Source: Bugula neritina
Lineage: Eukaryota > Bryozoa > Gymnolaemata > Cheilostomatida > Bugulidae
Length of the DNA: 64,000 nt
Direction of reading: 5' to 3'
Assembly: GCA_964035545.1 (NCBI GenBank)
Contig: OZ037770.1
Location: 8,323,473 to 8,387,472 of the forward strand
Below, piece by piece: positions 11,477-61,749 of this stretch. The first letter of the stretch is position 1. Every line of letters begins with the position of its first letter. The notes beneath the pieces are model-generated. The model saw only the letters and a program-made list of their open reading frames with translations, searched no databases and was not told the origin of the DNA. Made by a program: the position numbers and the translations under genes.

Positions 11477-12565
11477 TCAAGCACTTCCTTTCATTCGGGC
11501 TACAGAGGCAGAGAGGGCCCGGAGTTCTGATGCGGCGGCGGAGATTCTCGGTGTCAGTCTGTGCACCTCTTTCTCTAATTCTCGTATCCGCTCTTCTGCC
11601 TCGCCTAGATTCCGGGCAGGGGCAGAGTGTCGGTTGGGGGATGAAGATGGCCAACGCCGTTTACGAGAAGGCCTTGGGGAGACAGGGGGGGAGGGACGCC
11701 ATCGCTGTGGTATATCGATGCGTCGTAACACGACTCTTGGTATAGAGTCGGGGCGGGGCACTGTGCGTGCGGGGGGTGAGGGACGGGGTACGTGTGGTTT
11801 CCTATATCCGGGTGGTTTAGGGCAGGGTCCCTGTGTGATGGTCCTGGGGGCGGGGAACTCCTGACGCAGCCGTTCATAGCGAGCTGGGTCTGATATGAAT
11901 GGTCGGATGAGATTAAGGAATTGTGGAAAGGAGGGTTCGTCGACTTCGAAAAGGTGTCCAACATGGCATCCCATAGTTCGCTGGTGACGGAGGATGTAGT
12001 CCCTGTGGTAACTATATTCACCACAGGGACAAAAGGTGGTGAAATAATGTTGGGGAATATGAACTCGAAGTCTTCGTGGAGTAGTGAAGTGAAGCTGGCA
12101 TAAACGGCAGGTGGTGCATTGGTCGTCTCCCTTGTGCTCTCGTATCAGTGTTTCTGTATCTGGTGTAACCCAGCATGACTGCTGTAAGAGTGCCTCCGGA
12201 AGAGTAGTGGGAACGGGTTCCTCGTTCCAAGCCATTTCTAGTGACGGCATGTCACCAGAGAGAGGAGAGAGAGCGGTATCTAAAAGAGCAGAATTACTGT
12301 TAGATCGAATGTGATCTTTACACCATAATTCTGATGACAACCGACTGTTACTAGTCTGGGAGTCATACATCTTTTCAGATAGCACTCGAGGGACTGAGTC
12401 GTGTCGTGTAGACTGACAGAGAGACATAGTGTCAAGCTCCAGATCTAGTAGATCGTCGGCCATCTTTATGTTCTCGTCGCCTTTCACGTAGGACTCAGTC
12501 CCCAGTAGTTGTGATTCAATCAAGGCGATTAAATCAGAACTGACTGATGGTAGACTGGTTTCCAT
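11477..12565 (-). CDS. El-2 third ORF: zinc-finger, coiled-coil protein of unknown function
   Basis: This 362-residue frame lies downstream of pol, where some gypsy elements carry env. No signal peptide or membrane span is seen. Instead it has an acidic, polar N-terminus, a Cys/His cluster with CRLC followed by HIPQH (finger 1) and CPCGE...RHQRTMGC (finger 2), then a Pro/Arg-rich stretch with basic clusters and a C-terminal heptad segment (EAEERIRELEKEVHRL). The same order occurs in El-1 and El-3. A mini-exon at 12597-12621 (ATG at 12621, phase 1, donor GTAAGC) suggests it is translated from a spliced RNA; an acceptor about 50 nt further on is possible but weak. DNA or RNA binding is inferred only. 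Confidence 0.8.
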   Translation of the reverse strand: METSLPSVSSDLIALIESQLLGTESYVKGDENIKMADDLLDLELDTMSLCQSTRHDSVPRVLSEKMYDSQTSNSRLSSELWCKDHIRSNSNSALLDTALSPLSGDMPSLEMAWNEEPVPTTLPEALLQQSCWVTPDTETLIREHKGDDQCTTCRLCQLHFTTPRRLRVHIPQHYFTTFCPCGEYSYHRDYILRHQRTMGCHVGHLFEVDEPSFPQFLNLIRPFISDPARYERLRQEFPAPRTITQGPCPKPPGYRKPHVPRPSPPARTVPRPDSIPRVVLRRIDIPQRWRPSPPVSPRPSRKRRWPSSSPNRHSAPARNLGEAEERIRELEKEVHRLTPRISAAASELRALSASVARMKGSA

Positions 12566-12630
12566 GAGTGGAAATGTTAGCTCAGAGCAAGCTTACCTGA
12601 GAACCCGGTATTTGTAATCATACTCAGCGT

Positions 12631-15600
12631 TCAAGCTTGGATGTCCGTGGATTGAGTTTGAATGCGTCTTCCCTTGACAACGTCAGCGTACGAAAAGACT
12701 GGGCAGCGTGGTTGTTGCGCACGGCTGGAACTATTTGCCCCGGGCGTAGTAGTTTTGTTTACTACTCCGCCTTCGCAAAAGTTGAGATTTCCGTGGTGTT
12801 CACAACTCTCACGCTTTGTTGCCAGTCCTTCCGTACGGCGCCCAGCTAGACTTTCATAACTGCCGTTTGTAACACGGTCACATATGAAGTCTTTAAGGTA
12901 TGCTGGGGGTTGTCTAGTACGCTGTCCCCGTTCCAGGGGAGGTGACGTATCAGCTGGAGAGGGAGTTGTAGCTGTTGGTTGGGGCGGCGTACTCACTGGT
13001 GGGCTATTTTGCTCCACCTGTGGTGTTTCTGGCCCGCCGTTGGTGGTGGTGTTCCCCTCTCCGCTGTTGTCTCCAGATGGAGCCCCTCCCACGGGGGGGT
13101 TTTGCACTTCCGGACGCGGATGCGGAACCGGAAGTGGTGGGGGTAGACTTGGTACTGGGGGTGGTGGGCGCACTTCCGTTGGTGAGAGTGGCGTCTCCTG
13201 CCTCACCAAGTCCTCTCCCCGCGGCACAACCACTTCGTATTCTGGTCCATGCCGTTGCCGCCCGCGCGTTACTGTCTGCCTCCTGGGCTCCAACAACGGG
13301 GGGGCTGCTCCTGCTGCTCCTGGGCTAGCCCAATACGGTTTCAAGCGGGCTTCGTTCTGGACAGAGACCTGTCCAGATCGCTCCAACTTGTACGTATGAT
13401 TGGGCATAGCCTCAACTACTACGTAGGGTCCCACAAACTTAGGCTGGAGCTTAGCCGCTTGTCCTCGACGCCTACGGTAGTTGACCATCCACACCCAGTC
13501 CCCAGTTTGATAGAGGGGTGGTTCCTGAGAGTCCTCTCGCCGTACCTGCCACTGCTTCGCCCGCAGTATTTTGTGTGCGGCCTTCAGGTCCTCTATCAAT
13601 TTACTGGCATACTCGTGGATGGTATAGTCCTGCTCTGGGATGTGGTATGTGAGGTGGTCAGGCACTCGCGTCTCTCGACCGAGCATCAGGAGGTTAGGGG
13701 TTTCCCCCGTACTGGTGTGTGGTGTACTACGGTAGGCCCGCATGACTTGCGGCAGTACCGTATCCCACTCCTCCTGACCCCGGCCGAGGAGCAGACTGCG
13801 CAGTGCATCGCCCAACATGCGGTTGTTGCGTTCCACCACCCCGTTGCCCTGAGGATGGTACGGGGTGGTCCTGCTTTGGTTTACTCCCCAGAGGCGGCAG
13901 AGGTCGCTCAACAGTTGGGACTGGAATTGAGCCCCCTGGTCCGAATGTATTTGCTCAGGTAGTCCTAGATAGCAGAATACATTTTGGTCCAGCACCCTGG
14001 CCACCGTGGGGGCGGACGCATCTGGAATAGCCAGGGCGTCCGCCCACCGTGTAAAGTGGTCGGTTAATACTAGGATCCAACTGTTTCCTCTGGGGGTGAC
14101 GGGCATGGGTCCGACTAGGTCGATAGCTACCACCTGCCACGGCCTCCCAGCATATAGCCTACGCCGTCCCGCTTCGCCAGGGAGACGGCCATGCTTGCTG
14201 GCCTGGCAGATTTCGCATTGTTTGACTCTACGCCGCACCTCACGCTCCATGCCGGGCCAGTACCACCGGAGTTGTAACTTGGAGAGCACCCTGCTCACCC
14301 CGGCGTGGGCCTGTTTGTGGGTGTCCCATACTAACTCCCGGCGTATGGCGGCTGGGCAGATCACCCTCTTCCTGCCGTACTGGTTGTTGTGAGCAGCCAC
14401 TGTGATGGTCAGCAGACCATCTGGCCCGATCCGCAGGGAGTCCCAACGTTGGCAGTACGACCGTAACTCGGTGCATCCCTGCCGCAGTTGTTCTTCACTG
14501 GGTCGTCGCCCCTCCTTTTTGGCACGATATACGTCGGCTACTACTCCAGGGAGGTCCTCCTGGAGTCTTCGTAGCTCCCTAACGTTATCAGCCAAGACAG
14601 GATTGGCACGGAGGCGTTGGATAGCCTCCGGGGGCGTAGCGGCCTTCTGTAGGAGTTGACCCTGGTCCCAGTCATACTCCGTTTCAGAGTGGTTCAGTGC
14701 TCTCAACTCGGATTTTGGAGGACCTCCGTCCCTCTTCTTGATGTTGAGGCACTGTTTACACCCCTCGTCCGGTCGCCGGCCCAGTCCATCAGCATTGCCG
14801 TGTTTCTTACCGGGTCGGTGCTCGATCCGGTAAGAGAACTCGGCCAGGACCTCGAGCCATCGGGCGACTTGGCTGGACGGTTCTGCTCTCTTACATAACC
14901 AAATCAAGGAGGCGTGGTCGGTCCGCAAGCGGAACTTCCTGCCGTATAGATAAGGTCTGAAATGCTCCACTGACTTGATTACTGCCAGTAATTCCTTTCG
15001 GGTAGTGCAGTAATTTCGTTCAGTGGGCGAGAGAGACTTACTGTAGTAGGCCACGACTACTTCGCAGCCCTCCTGCACCTGGGACAGCACAGCGCCGACA
15101 TTTTGGTTACTGGCGTCAGTATCGAGGATGTACTCCAGGGCAGGGTCTGGATAGGCCAGGATAGGGGCCTCCAGCAGGCGGCCCTTGAGGCAGTCGAACG
15201 CTCTCTGTTCGACGGGAGTCCACTGCCAGGTCACCCCCTTTGCGGTGAGCCGGTTTAATGGCTGCGCTACCCCCGCAAAGTCTGGTATGTATTGCCTGTA
15301 ATACCCTACCAGCCCCAGGAAAGCCCGTAGCCCGGTCAAATCCTGGGGGGTTACCCAATCTTCTATAGCTCGTACCTTTTCAGGATCCGTCGCCACACCG
15401 TGACGGCCGACGATGTGCCCCAGGTACTTCACCTCTGGCTGCAAGAGAGCGCACTTTGAGGGTTTGAGCTTCAGATTGGCGCCTCGGAGTCGATCGAAGA
15501 CCTCCCGCAGACGGCTGACGTGTGTCTGAAAGTCTGGGGAGATCACGATGACGTCGTCGAGGTATACTAGCAGTGTCTTCCAGTGGAGTCCACTGAGGAC

Positions 15601-18090
15601 CTGTTCCATGAGCCGCTGGAACGTGGCGGGGGCAGAAGTCAGTCCGAAGGGGAGGACTTTCCACTTCCATAAGCCGTCCCGCGTGATGAACACCGCCTTC
15701 TCCTGGGCGTCTGGGCTGAGGGGGACCTGCCAATAGCCGCTCAACAAGTCTAGCGTACTGAAGTACTTGCTGCCGGCTAAGGCGTCCAGAGATTCGTCGA
15801 TCCTGGGTAAGGGGTAGGCGTCCTGTATGGTCACGCTATTGAGCTTGCGATAATCCACACAGAACCGCCAACTGCCGTCTTTCTTTCGGACCAGAACGAC
15901 CGGTGAACTCCACGCACTATGTGCTGGCTCGATGAGGCCGCGGTCCAAAAGATCCCGGACTTGTTGGCTGACCTCCTTTTCCTTCTCGGGTCCCAGCCTC
16001 CTAGTGGGCTGCCGAATAGGGGTAGTCCCTGCAGCTAGCGGTATCTCATGACGGACGGCCGTGGTCAGGCCGACGTCATGGTCCCCACTGCTGAACACGT
16101 CGCTATAATCACGTAGCAACTGAGCCATAGTCTGGCGTTCCACGTTGCCCGTGCAGCCGTCACACGCTGCCTGGTATAGCTCTTTGACGTGTGGTGGGAC
16201 GGTCCCCCGCCTAACTGACGGGCTCTGTTGGGGACCTTCCGTCGCAGCTCCCAGCGACGGCCCTATATCCTCCTCCTGGATGGAGTGGAAGCGACCCAGC
16301 ATGGATCCTGACGGTAATTGTACCGCTTCGGAGAAGGGGTTGACACACTGCACCAAGATCTCTCCTCGGTCAGTCAGCCGGTTAAGACTGCTGGCGAGTT
16401 GGATTCTAGTGTGCGCACCTTCGACAACCCCTAACCCCGAGAGTTGGCTATTGTTCACTCTGCAGTGAACGGTAGCCCGGGAGCGGCCGGGTATAGTACA
16501 GTTGCGTACTACCTGCACACCTCCCGCTAGAGGACAACCGAACTTGTCGACACAGGTGAGCTCTTTGCCGCCCATTAGCATGGCTGACTTACTAAAGTCA
16601 ATATGGCACCCGTGTCTCTTCAAGAACGGCATCCCCAGTATGGCATCTTCCTCCAGTGGGCTGATGACGAAGGTTTCCTGAATGGCCTGATCGCGGACGC
16701 GCCCAGCCAATTCTATGATACCGTAGAAAGGAATCCGTGACCCGTCAGCTAGGGTGCCCGGTTCCCCGGTATAGGGAGCTAAGGCTCCCCTCTCCTTGAG
16801 AGGGAGGGTGTCGAAGACCCAACGGCTGAGGAGATTAGTGGTACACCCGGAGTCTAACAGGAAGGTGACAGCTTTACCGGCCACCTTCCCTGGCAAGAAG
16901 TAGCTGCCTCCGTGAGGTTGTACCCGTACTCCCCCAGCGTGCTCGGTCTCGGCCGAACGGGGCTGTGCCCGTTTGTTCCGCGGTTTGCGGGGCCGGTGAG
17001 AGTTTCTTTGCGGGGAGGTGTTTTGATCCTCCCCGATGCCCTGAGGGGCCTTGCTGGTCTGTTCCATTACTGGTAACGGACCGAAGCGGTTGGTGAGAGG
17101 CAGAGAGAAGGGGTCTCGTGGTCGACCCGGTTGGCTGGTTCGGCGAGGTGTTTGCCATTGACGGGGGGTGTGCTGCTGGGCCCGTACGGGCTCCTGGCGA
17201 CATCCACCCCGTTTTTCTCTCGGTGTGGGCCCGCGGAGCTCTGGGGGTCTCCGGGGAGGTTGTGGCTTCTGCTGCCGTTTGAATCGTGGGCCGCTCGGGT
17301 GGCGGTGCCCCTGGTTGCCGCTTTCCCAGCGTCGCATCATAGGTCTGGGGGGTTTTGCTGCCGTCTTCTTACTCTTCCTTGGGTGATTGTATGTTATCGT
17401 CGCCACCAATTGTCCCAGTCTAGTCATCAAGCGGCTTATCTCCATCTCTATGGGGGGTTTAATGGTCGCGGCAGCTATGCGGACCGGATGGTCTGGCTCC
17501 CTAGAGGTCTGGGGAGTGGCCTCTTCCGTCTTATAGAGTCGCTCGGCTCCAGCGTAGGCCTTGTTCTCCTGGATTGCAGCCTCGATTGTGGTCACTCCCT
17601 TGGCTTGTAACTGGTGGTGGAAGTCCAAAGAGTTGAGAGACTGTACAAAGGCTTCGAATGTGTAGTGCCGTCTGTGTGTTTCTGGCAGATCGCTATACGC
17701 GGTCCGTGCCAGTCTCTGCACCAGAGTGGCGTGGTCAGGAAGCGGTGTACACGTCTTGCGGAGTAATCCTCGCAGCCTGGACTTGGCGACAGCAACGGGC
17801 ATGCCAAAACGGGCCCGTAGTGTAGCAATGATCCCGTTTACGCTAGGCTTCCACCCGTACGGCTTGGCTTCTTCCGTCAGTGCCATCCGCAGTTTCGTAA
17901 GAGTTACTCTTGGCGGCCATCTTGTAATGGCTGCAACTTCACGGAACTCTTGAATGAACTGTTCAACATCCTCGAGGCCCGTGAACACGGGAACCTCTAA
18001 TGTGTTCCTATATACCTCCTCTCCAGCTCCGAGAGGGCCTATAATAATGTTTCGCTCACCTCCTTCCATTGAAGTTACTCTCCCGTCCAT
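12631..18090 (-). CDS. El-2 gag-pol polyprotein
   Basis: A single 1819-residue frame contains gag, aspartic protease, reverse transcriptase, RNase H and integrase. Gag-like sequence lies at the N-terminus (EDVEQFIQEF); no CCHC knuckle was found in this copy. The protease has FLLDSGCTTNLLS. RT has WRFCVDYRKLN and the catalytic YLDD. RNase H has YILDTDASN. Integrase has an H-x3-H / C-x2-C zinc site (HKQAH...CEIC), DDE residues in VAIDLVGP, HSDQGAQF and NGVVERNN, and a GPY/F-like module (KFVGPYVVVE). The tail after integrase is Pro-rich; no chromodomain was recognised. The order RT-RNaseH-IN defines Ty3/gypsy. Gag and pol are in one frame, so no frameshift signal is needed. Confidence 0.97.
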   Translation of the reverse strand: MDGRVTSMEGGERNIIIGPLGAGEEVYRNTLEVPVFTGLEDVEQFIQEFREVAAITRWPPRVTLTKLRMALTEEAKPYGWKPSVNGIIATLRARFGMPVAVAKSRLRGLLRKTCTPLPDHATLVQRLARTAYSDLPETHRRHYTFEAFVQSLNSLDFHHQLQAKGVTTIEAAIQENKAYAGAERLYKTEEATPQTSREPDHPVRIAAATIKPPIEMEISRLMTRLGQLVATITYNHPRKSKKTAAKPPRPMMRRWESGNQGHRHPSGPRFKRQQKPQPPRRPPELRGPTPREKRGGCRQEPVRAQQHTPRQWQTPRRTSQPGRPRDPFSLPLTNRFGPLPVMEQTSKAPQGIGEDQNTSPQRNSHRPRKPRNKRAQPRSAETEHAGGVRVQPHGGSYFLPGKVAGKAVTFLLDSGCTTNLLSRWVFDTLPLKERGALAPYTGEPGTLADGSRIPFYGIIELAGRVRDQAIQETFVISPLEEDAILGMPFLKRHGCHIDFSKSAMLMGGKELTCVDKFGCPLAGGVQVVRNCTIPGRSRATVHCRVNNSQLSGLGVVEGAHTRIQLASSLNRLTDRGEILVQCVNPFSEAVQLPSGSMLGRFHSIQEEDIGPSLGAATEGPQQSPSVRRGTVPPHVKELYQAACDGCTGNVERQTMAQLLRDYSDVFSSGDHDVGLTTAVRHEIPLAAGTTPIRQPTRRLGPEKEKEVSQQVRDLLDRGLIEPAHSAWSSPVVLVRKKDGSWRFCVDYRKLNSVTIQDAYPLPRIDESLDALAGSKYFSTLDLLSGYWQVPLSPDAQEKAVFITRDGLWKWKVLPFGLTSAPATFQRLMEQVLSGLHWKTLLVYLDDVIVISPDFQTHVSRLREVFDRLRGANLKLKPSKCALLQPEVKYLGHIVGRHGVATDPEKVRAIEDWVTPQDLTGLRAFLGLVGYYRQYIPDFAGVAQPLNRLTAKGVTWQWTPVEQRAFDCLKGRLLEAPILAYPDPALEYILDTDASNQNVGAVLSQVQEGCEVVVAYYSKSLSPTERNYCTTRKELLAVIKSVEHFRPYLYGRKFRLRTDHASLIWLCKRAEPSSQVARWLEVLAEFSYRIEHRPGKKHGNADGLGRRPDEGCKQCLNIKKRDGGPPKSELRALNHSETEYDWDQGQLLQKAATPPEAIQRLRANPVLADNVRELRRLQEDLPGVVADVYRAKKEGRRPSEEQLRQGCTELRSYCQRWDSLRIGPDGLLTITVAAHNNQYGRKRVICPAAIRRELVWDTHKQAHAGVSRVLSKLQLRWYWPGMEREVRRRVKQCEICQASKHGRLPGEAGRRRLYAGRPWQVVAIDLVGPMPVTPRGNSWILVLTDHFTRWADALAIPDASAPTVARVLDQNVFCYLGLPEQIHSDQGAQFQSQLLSDLCRLWGVNQSRTTPYHPQGNGVVERNNRMLGDALRSLLLGRGQEEWDTVLPQVMRAYRSTPHTSTGETPNLLMLGRETRVPDHLTYHIPEQDYTIHEYASKLIEDLKAAHKILRAKQWQVRREDSQEPPLYQTGDWVWMVNYRRRRGQAAKLQPKFVGPYVVVEAMPNHTYKLERSGQVSVQNEARLKPYWASPGAAGAAPPLLEPRRQTVTRGRQRHGPEYEVVVPRGEDLVRQETPLSPTEVRPPPPVPSLPPPLPVPHPRPEVQNPPVGGAPSGDNSGEGNTTTNGGPETPQVEQNSPPVSTPPQPTATTPSPADTSPPLERGQRTRQPPAYLKDFICDRVTNGSYESLAGRRTEGLATKRESCEHHGNLNFCEGGVVNKTTTPGANSSSRAQQPRCPVFSYADVVKGRRIQTQSTDIQA

Positions 18091-18132
18091 GATGTTCTAA
18101 TACTTCTCATTGTTCTTATACAGTAGCTAGAA

Positions 18133-18150
18133 ATCCCACTGCTGCCACCA
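18133..18150 (-). promoter_or_regulatory. El-2 primer-binding site, tRNA-Leu type
   Basis: The plus-strand text ATCCCACTGCTGCCACCA resembles the 3' end of animal tRNA-Leu with CCA (recalled ending ...CCCACCGCTGCCACCA; one mismatch). One base separates it from the LTR. Confidence 0.85.
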
Positions 18151-18151
18151 C

Positions 18152-18424
18152 TGTAGTAATTTGTGTGATTACTATGCGTGGGTTCCTAGCTTGTAATTAT
18201 AGTCTATTTATCCACATCAATAAAGTATTTAAGTAAGAGTTTCCAAAGTTTATTCGCTATTAATTATGTAAAAGATACAGCACGTACACAGATCAGAGAT
18301 TACATCTTCGCTTAGTTAATACGCTCTCTCTACTAACAAACTACTACTAGCTGAGGGTTATCACGTGACGCACTCGGATAGGCTGAAGGAATACGGAGGA
18401 CGCGCGTATTACGTCCTCACTACA
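18152..18424 (-). repeat. El-2 5' LTR
   Basis: This 273-bp LTR is nearly identical to 10852-11123. The GCTT target duplication follows it. Confidence 0.95.
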
Positions 18425-19060
18425 GCTTAAGCATGGATTTGTCAGTAGAGTCAGTCAAGTCAGTAGGTGAACCTCACAATAACCCTAAGTATGGCTATGG
18501 CTTGTCTAGTTGTAATTATGTCACAAACCAAGCTCTTCGGCCATGTAGTAGGTATCGTTTATTTTTTATTTGAGTCAATCAATTTTAAAAGAATCCATCA
18601 CAGAGTTTCAACACAATTATATTTGCTGCTTTGTCCCCTTAAAAACATTCAATTCAATGCCTAGCAGTCGTAGCTTACAAGGTACATGTTTTATATGATA
18701 TTGTTCATAATCTTTAAATAATTTACATATAAATGTTGGTGGAGACTAAAGTCTAACAATCAAAAGTTGTATAACATTTATAGAAAAGCAGTTGCAGTTT
18801 ACGGAGTTAATATAAATACAGGTCATCTTTATTCCAGATAAAACAACAGTTTGAATTTTAGATCAGTGATGAAAGATGACAGAAAATTTCATGTTTACAA
18901 TCAACATTAATTACATACACATAAAATATGCTCACATTCTATATAACAAATTAAAAATTTTAGTATAACATACTATATAGTAGTAACATAACATGCAGTA
19001 ATAAAACGTACAATAATATAATATATAGTAACATAGCTCGCAGCATTTTAATATACCTAA
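18425..19060. other. Right end of the tandem-duplicated segment (noncoding)
   Basis: The sequence matches 62165-62792 closely. Similarity stops abruptly after ATATACCT at both sites, marking the duplication junction. No gene was recognised. Confidence 0.75.
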
Positions 19061-19708
19061 GGGCTTGCAGAGTTGTTGTCCTTGACATTCGTTTCACCAT
19101 AATCTATAGAGTCATGTTTATCAGAGGACACTGAGGGCTATATACTTTCCCTAACCATTACAGTTTTTTAAAATTCGAAGTTGACTTTTAATAACACGTT
19201 GTTTACTAGATACCATGTATTCAAATCTATTAGACAATTGAGACCAGTTTTGATTGTATTGTACTTTGACTTTAGAAATAATATATAAAAGATTTCGGAC
19301 TTACAAAAGCTGGCAATAATTAAGGTAATGCAATATTCATCAACAGTGAATATCAGCAATAGAAGGCTACTCAGCAATATGGAAATATTCCCATGAGCTG
19401 TTGCAAATGTCTCAACAGTATAAAAAAATTGAAAGAAAAGTATAAAAACACTCAGTAGAAGTAGACTATAAATGGCTGTTAAAAATGTTATGTTGGTTCA
19501 TTTTTATGTCTTGAACATTCTCTCTGTCCATCTATTCTCAAACTTTATTTGCCCTGCAAAAAGGTGACTAAGTTATTAAATACAGTTGAACATTACAGAA
19601 AAATGATGTTGAATGACTACTTAGAACTGATGAAATTAACAGATCAGCTTTTTAAATTGAACAGCAAGTTAAAACATTTGCACATGCTAAGCTGACATTC
19701 TGGTCCAC
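19061..19708 (-). other. 3' UTR and 3' flank of gene B
   Basis: The stretch is AT-rich. On the minus strand AATAAA occurs at 19544-19549, about 160 nt past the stop codon, and is the likely polyadenylation signal. No further exon was seen. Confidence 0.6.
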
Positions 19709-60471
<40,763 letters not shown>

Positions 60472-60713
60472 ATTAAACAGTCCTGTGTAATTCATACTAG
60501 TACTTCACCATAGTCAGTCACTCTAAAGAATAGAAATGTCAACATACAATGTTATCTTTACTCTCAACATTTACTGACTCTCCCAACAAGAAGGAAGTTG
60601 CTGTTTAGCAGCTTAGCCACTAGCTGAATATCAGCCAATCACATCTTATCACTTAAAATAAAAATGCAATATGCAAACAAATGCCTATATAGTACAGTTA
60701 CATCATGTATGAC

Positions 60714-61690
60714 TTCTGTAATATTTGTGACCTCAGGTATATGACTTATTATATTTGTGACCTCAGGTATATGACTTATTATATTTGTGACCTCAGGTAT
60801 ATGACTTGTTATATTTGTGACCTCAGGTATATGACTTAGTATATTTGTGACCTCAGGTATATGACTTAGTATATTTGTGACCTCATGTATATGACTTATT
60901 ATATTTGTGACTTCAGGTATATGACTTGTTATATTTGTGATCTCAGGTATATGACTTGTTATATTTGTGACCTCAGGTATATGACTTATTATATTTGTGA
61001 CCTCAGGTATATGACTTATTATATTCATGACTTCAGGTATATGACTTGTTATATTTGTGACCTCAGGTATATGACTTATTATATTTGTGACTTCAGGTAT
61101 ATGACTTGTTATATTTGTGATCTCAGGTATATGACTTGTTATATTTGTGACCTCAGGTGTATGACTTATTATATTTGTGACCTCAGGTATATGACTTATT
61201 TTATCTGTGACTTCAGGTATATGACTTATTATATTTGTGACTTCAGGTATATGACTTATTATATTTGTGACCTCAGGTATATGACTTATTATATTCGTGA
61301 CTTCAGGTATATGACTTGTTATATTTGTGACCTCAGGTATATGACTTATTATATTTGTGACTTCAGGTATATGACTTGTTATATTTGTGATCTCAGGTAT
61401 ATGACTTGTTATATTTGTGACCTCAGGTGTATGACTTATTATATTTGTGACCTCAGGTATATGACTTATTATATCTGTGACTTCAGGTATATGACTTATT
61501 ATATTTGTGACTTCAGGTATATGACTTGTTATATTTGTGATCTCAGGTATATGACTTGTTATATTTGTGACCTCAGGTGTATGACTTATTATATTTGTGA
61601 CCTTAGGTGTATGACTTATTATATTTGTGACCTCAGGTATATGACTTAGTATATTTGTGACCTCAGGTATATGACTTAGTATATTTGTGA
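60714..61690. repeat. 30-bp minisatellite, long copy (~32 units) upstream of gene B
   Basis: It has the same unit as 9478-9645. Units vary at a few positions (C/T at the GACCTC/GACTTC site, TTATT/TTGTT/TTAGT ends). The minus-strand frame from 61748 to 60639 is open for 369 codons with a decapeptide period; the plus strand is open too. Confidence 0.95.
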
Positions 61691-61749
61691 GGAATGTGAA
61701 ACTGAATGTTGAAAGTAAAATAGAACAACTCCTCATTGTAGAAAACATT

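Larger units (their letters stand above)
10852..18424 (-). mobile_element. El-2: intact Ty3/gypsy LTR retrotransposon
   Basis: The element is complete on the minus strand: 5' LTR 18152-18424, tRNA-Leu primer site, one gag-pol frame, third ORF, G-rich polypurine tract (11124-11134), and 3' LTR 10852-11123. The LTRs differ by one substitution and one single-base indel by eye. It is flanked by the 4-bp target duplication GCTT at 10848-10851 and 18425-18428. The duplicated locus at about 62164 shows one GCTT in otherwise continuous sequence, which is the empty site. Insertion therefore postdates the locus duplication, or struck only one copy. All coding frames are open, so it may be autonomous. 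Confidence 0.96.

Noticed and set aside
11477-12565. Third ORF as a retroviral envelope
   Set aside because: No signal peptide, furin site, fusion peptide or membrane span; zinc-finger and coiled-coil features instead.
12631-13300. Chromodomain at the C-terminus of El-2 integrase
   Set aside because: Only a GPY/F-like module and a Pro-rich tail are visible; no chromodomain aromatic pattern was recognised.
60885-61649. Plus-strand 254-codon frame through the 30-bp array
   Set aside because: It results from a stop-free repeat unit of length divisible by three; the shorter paralogous array does not preserve comparable ends on this strand.
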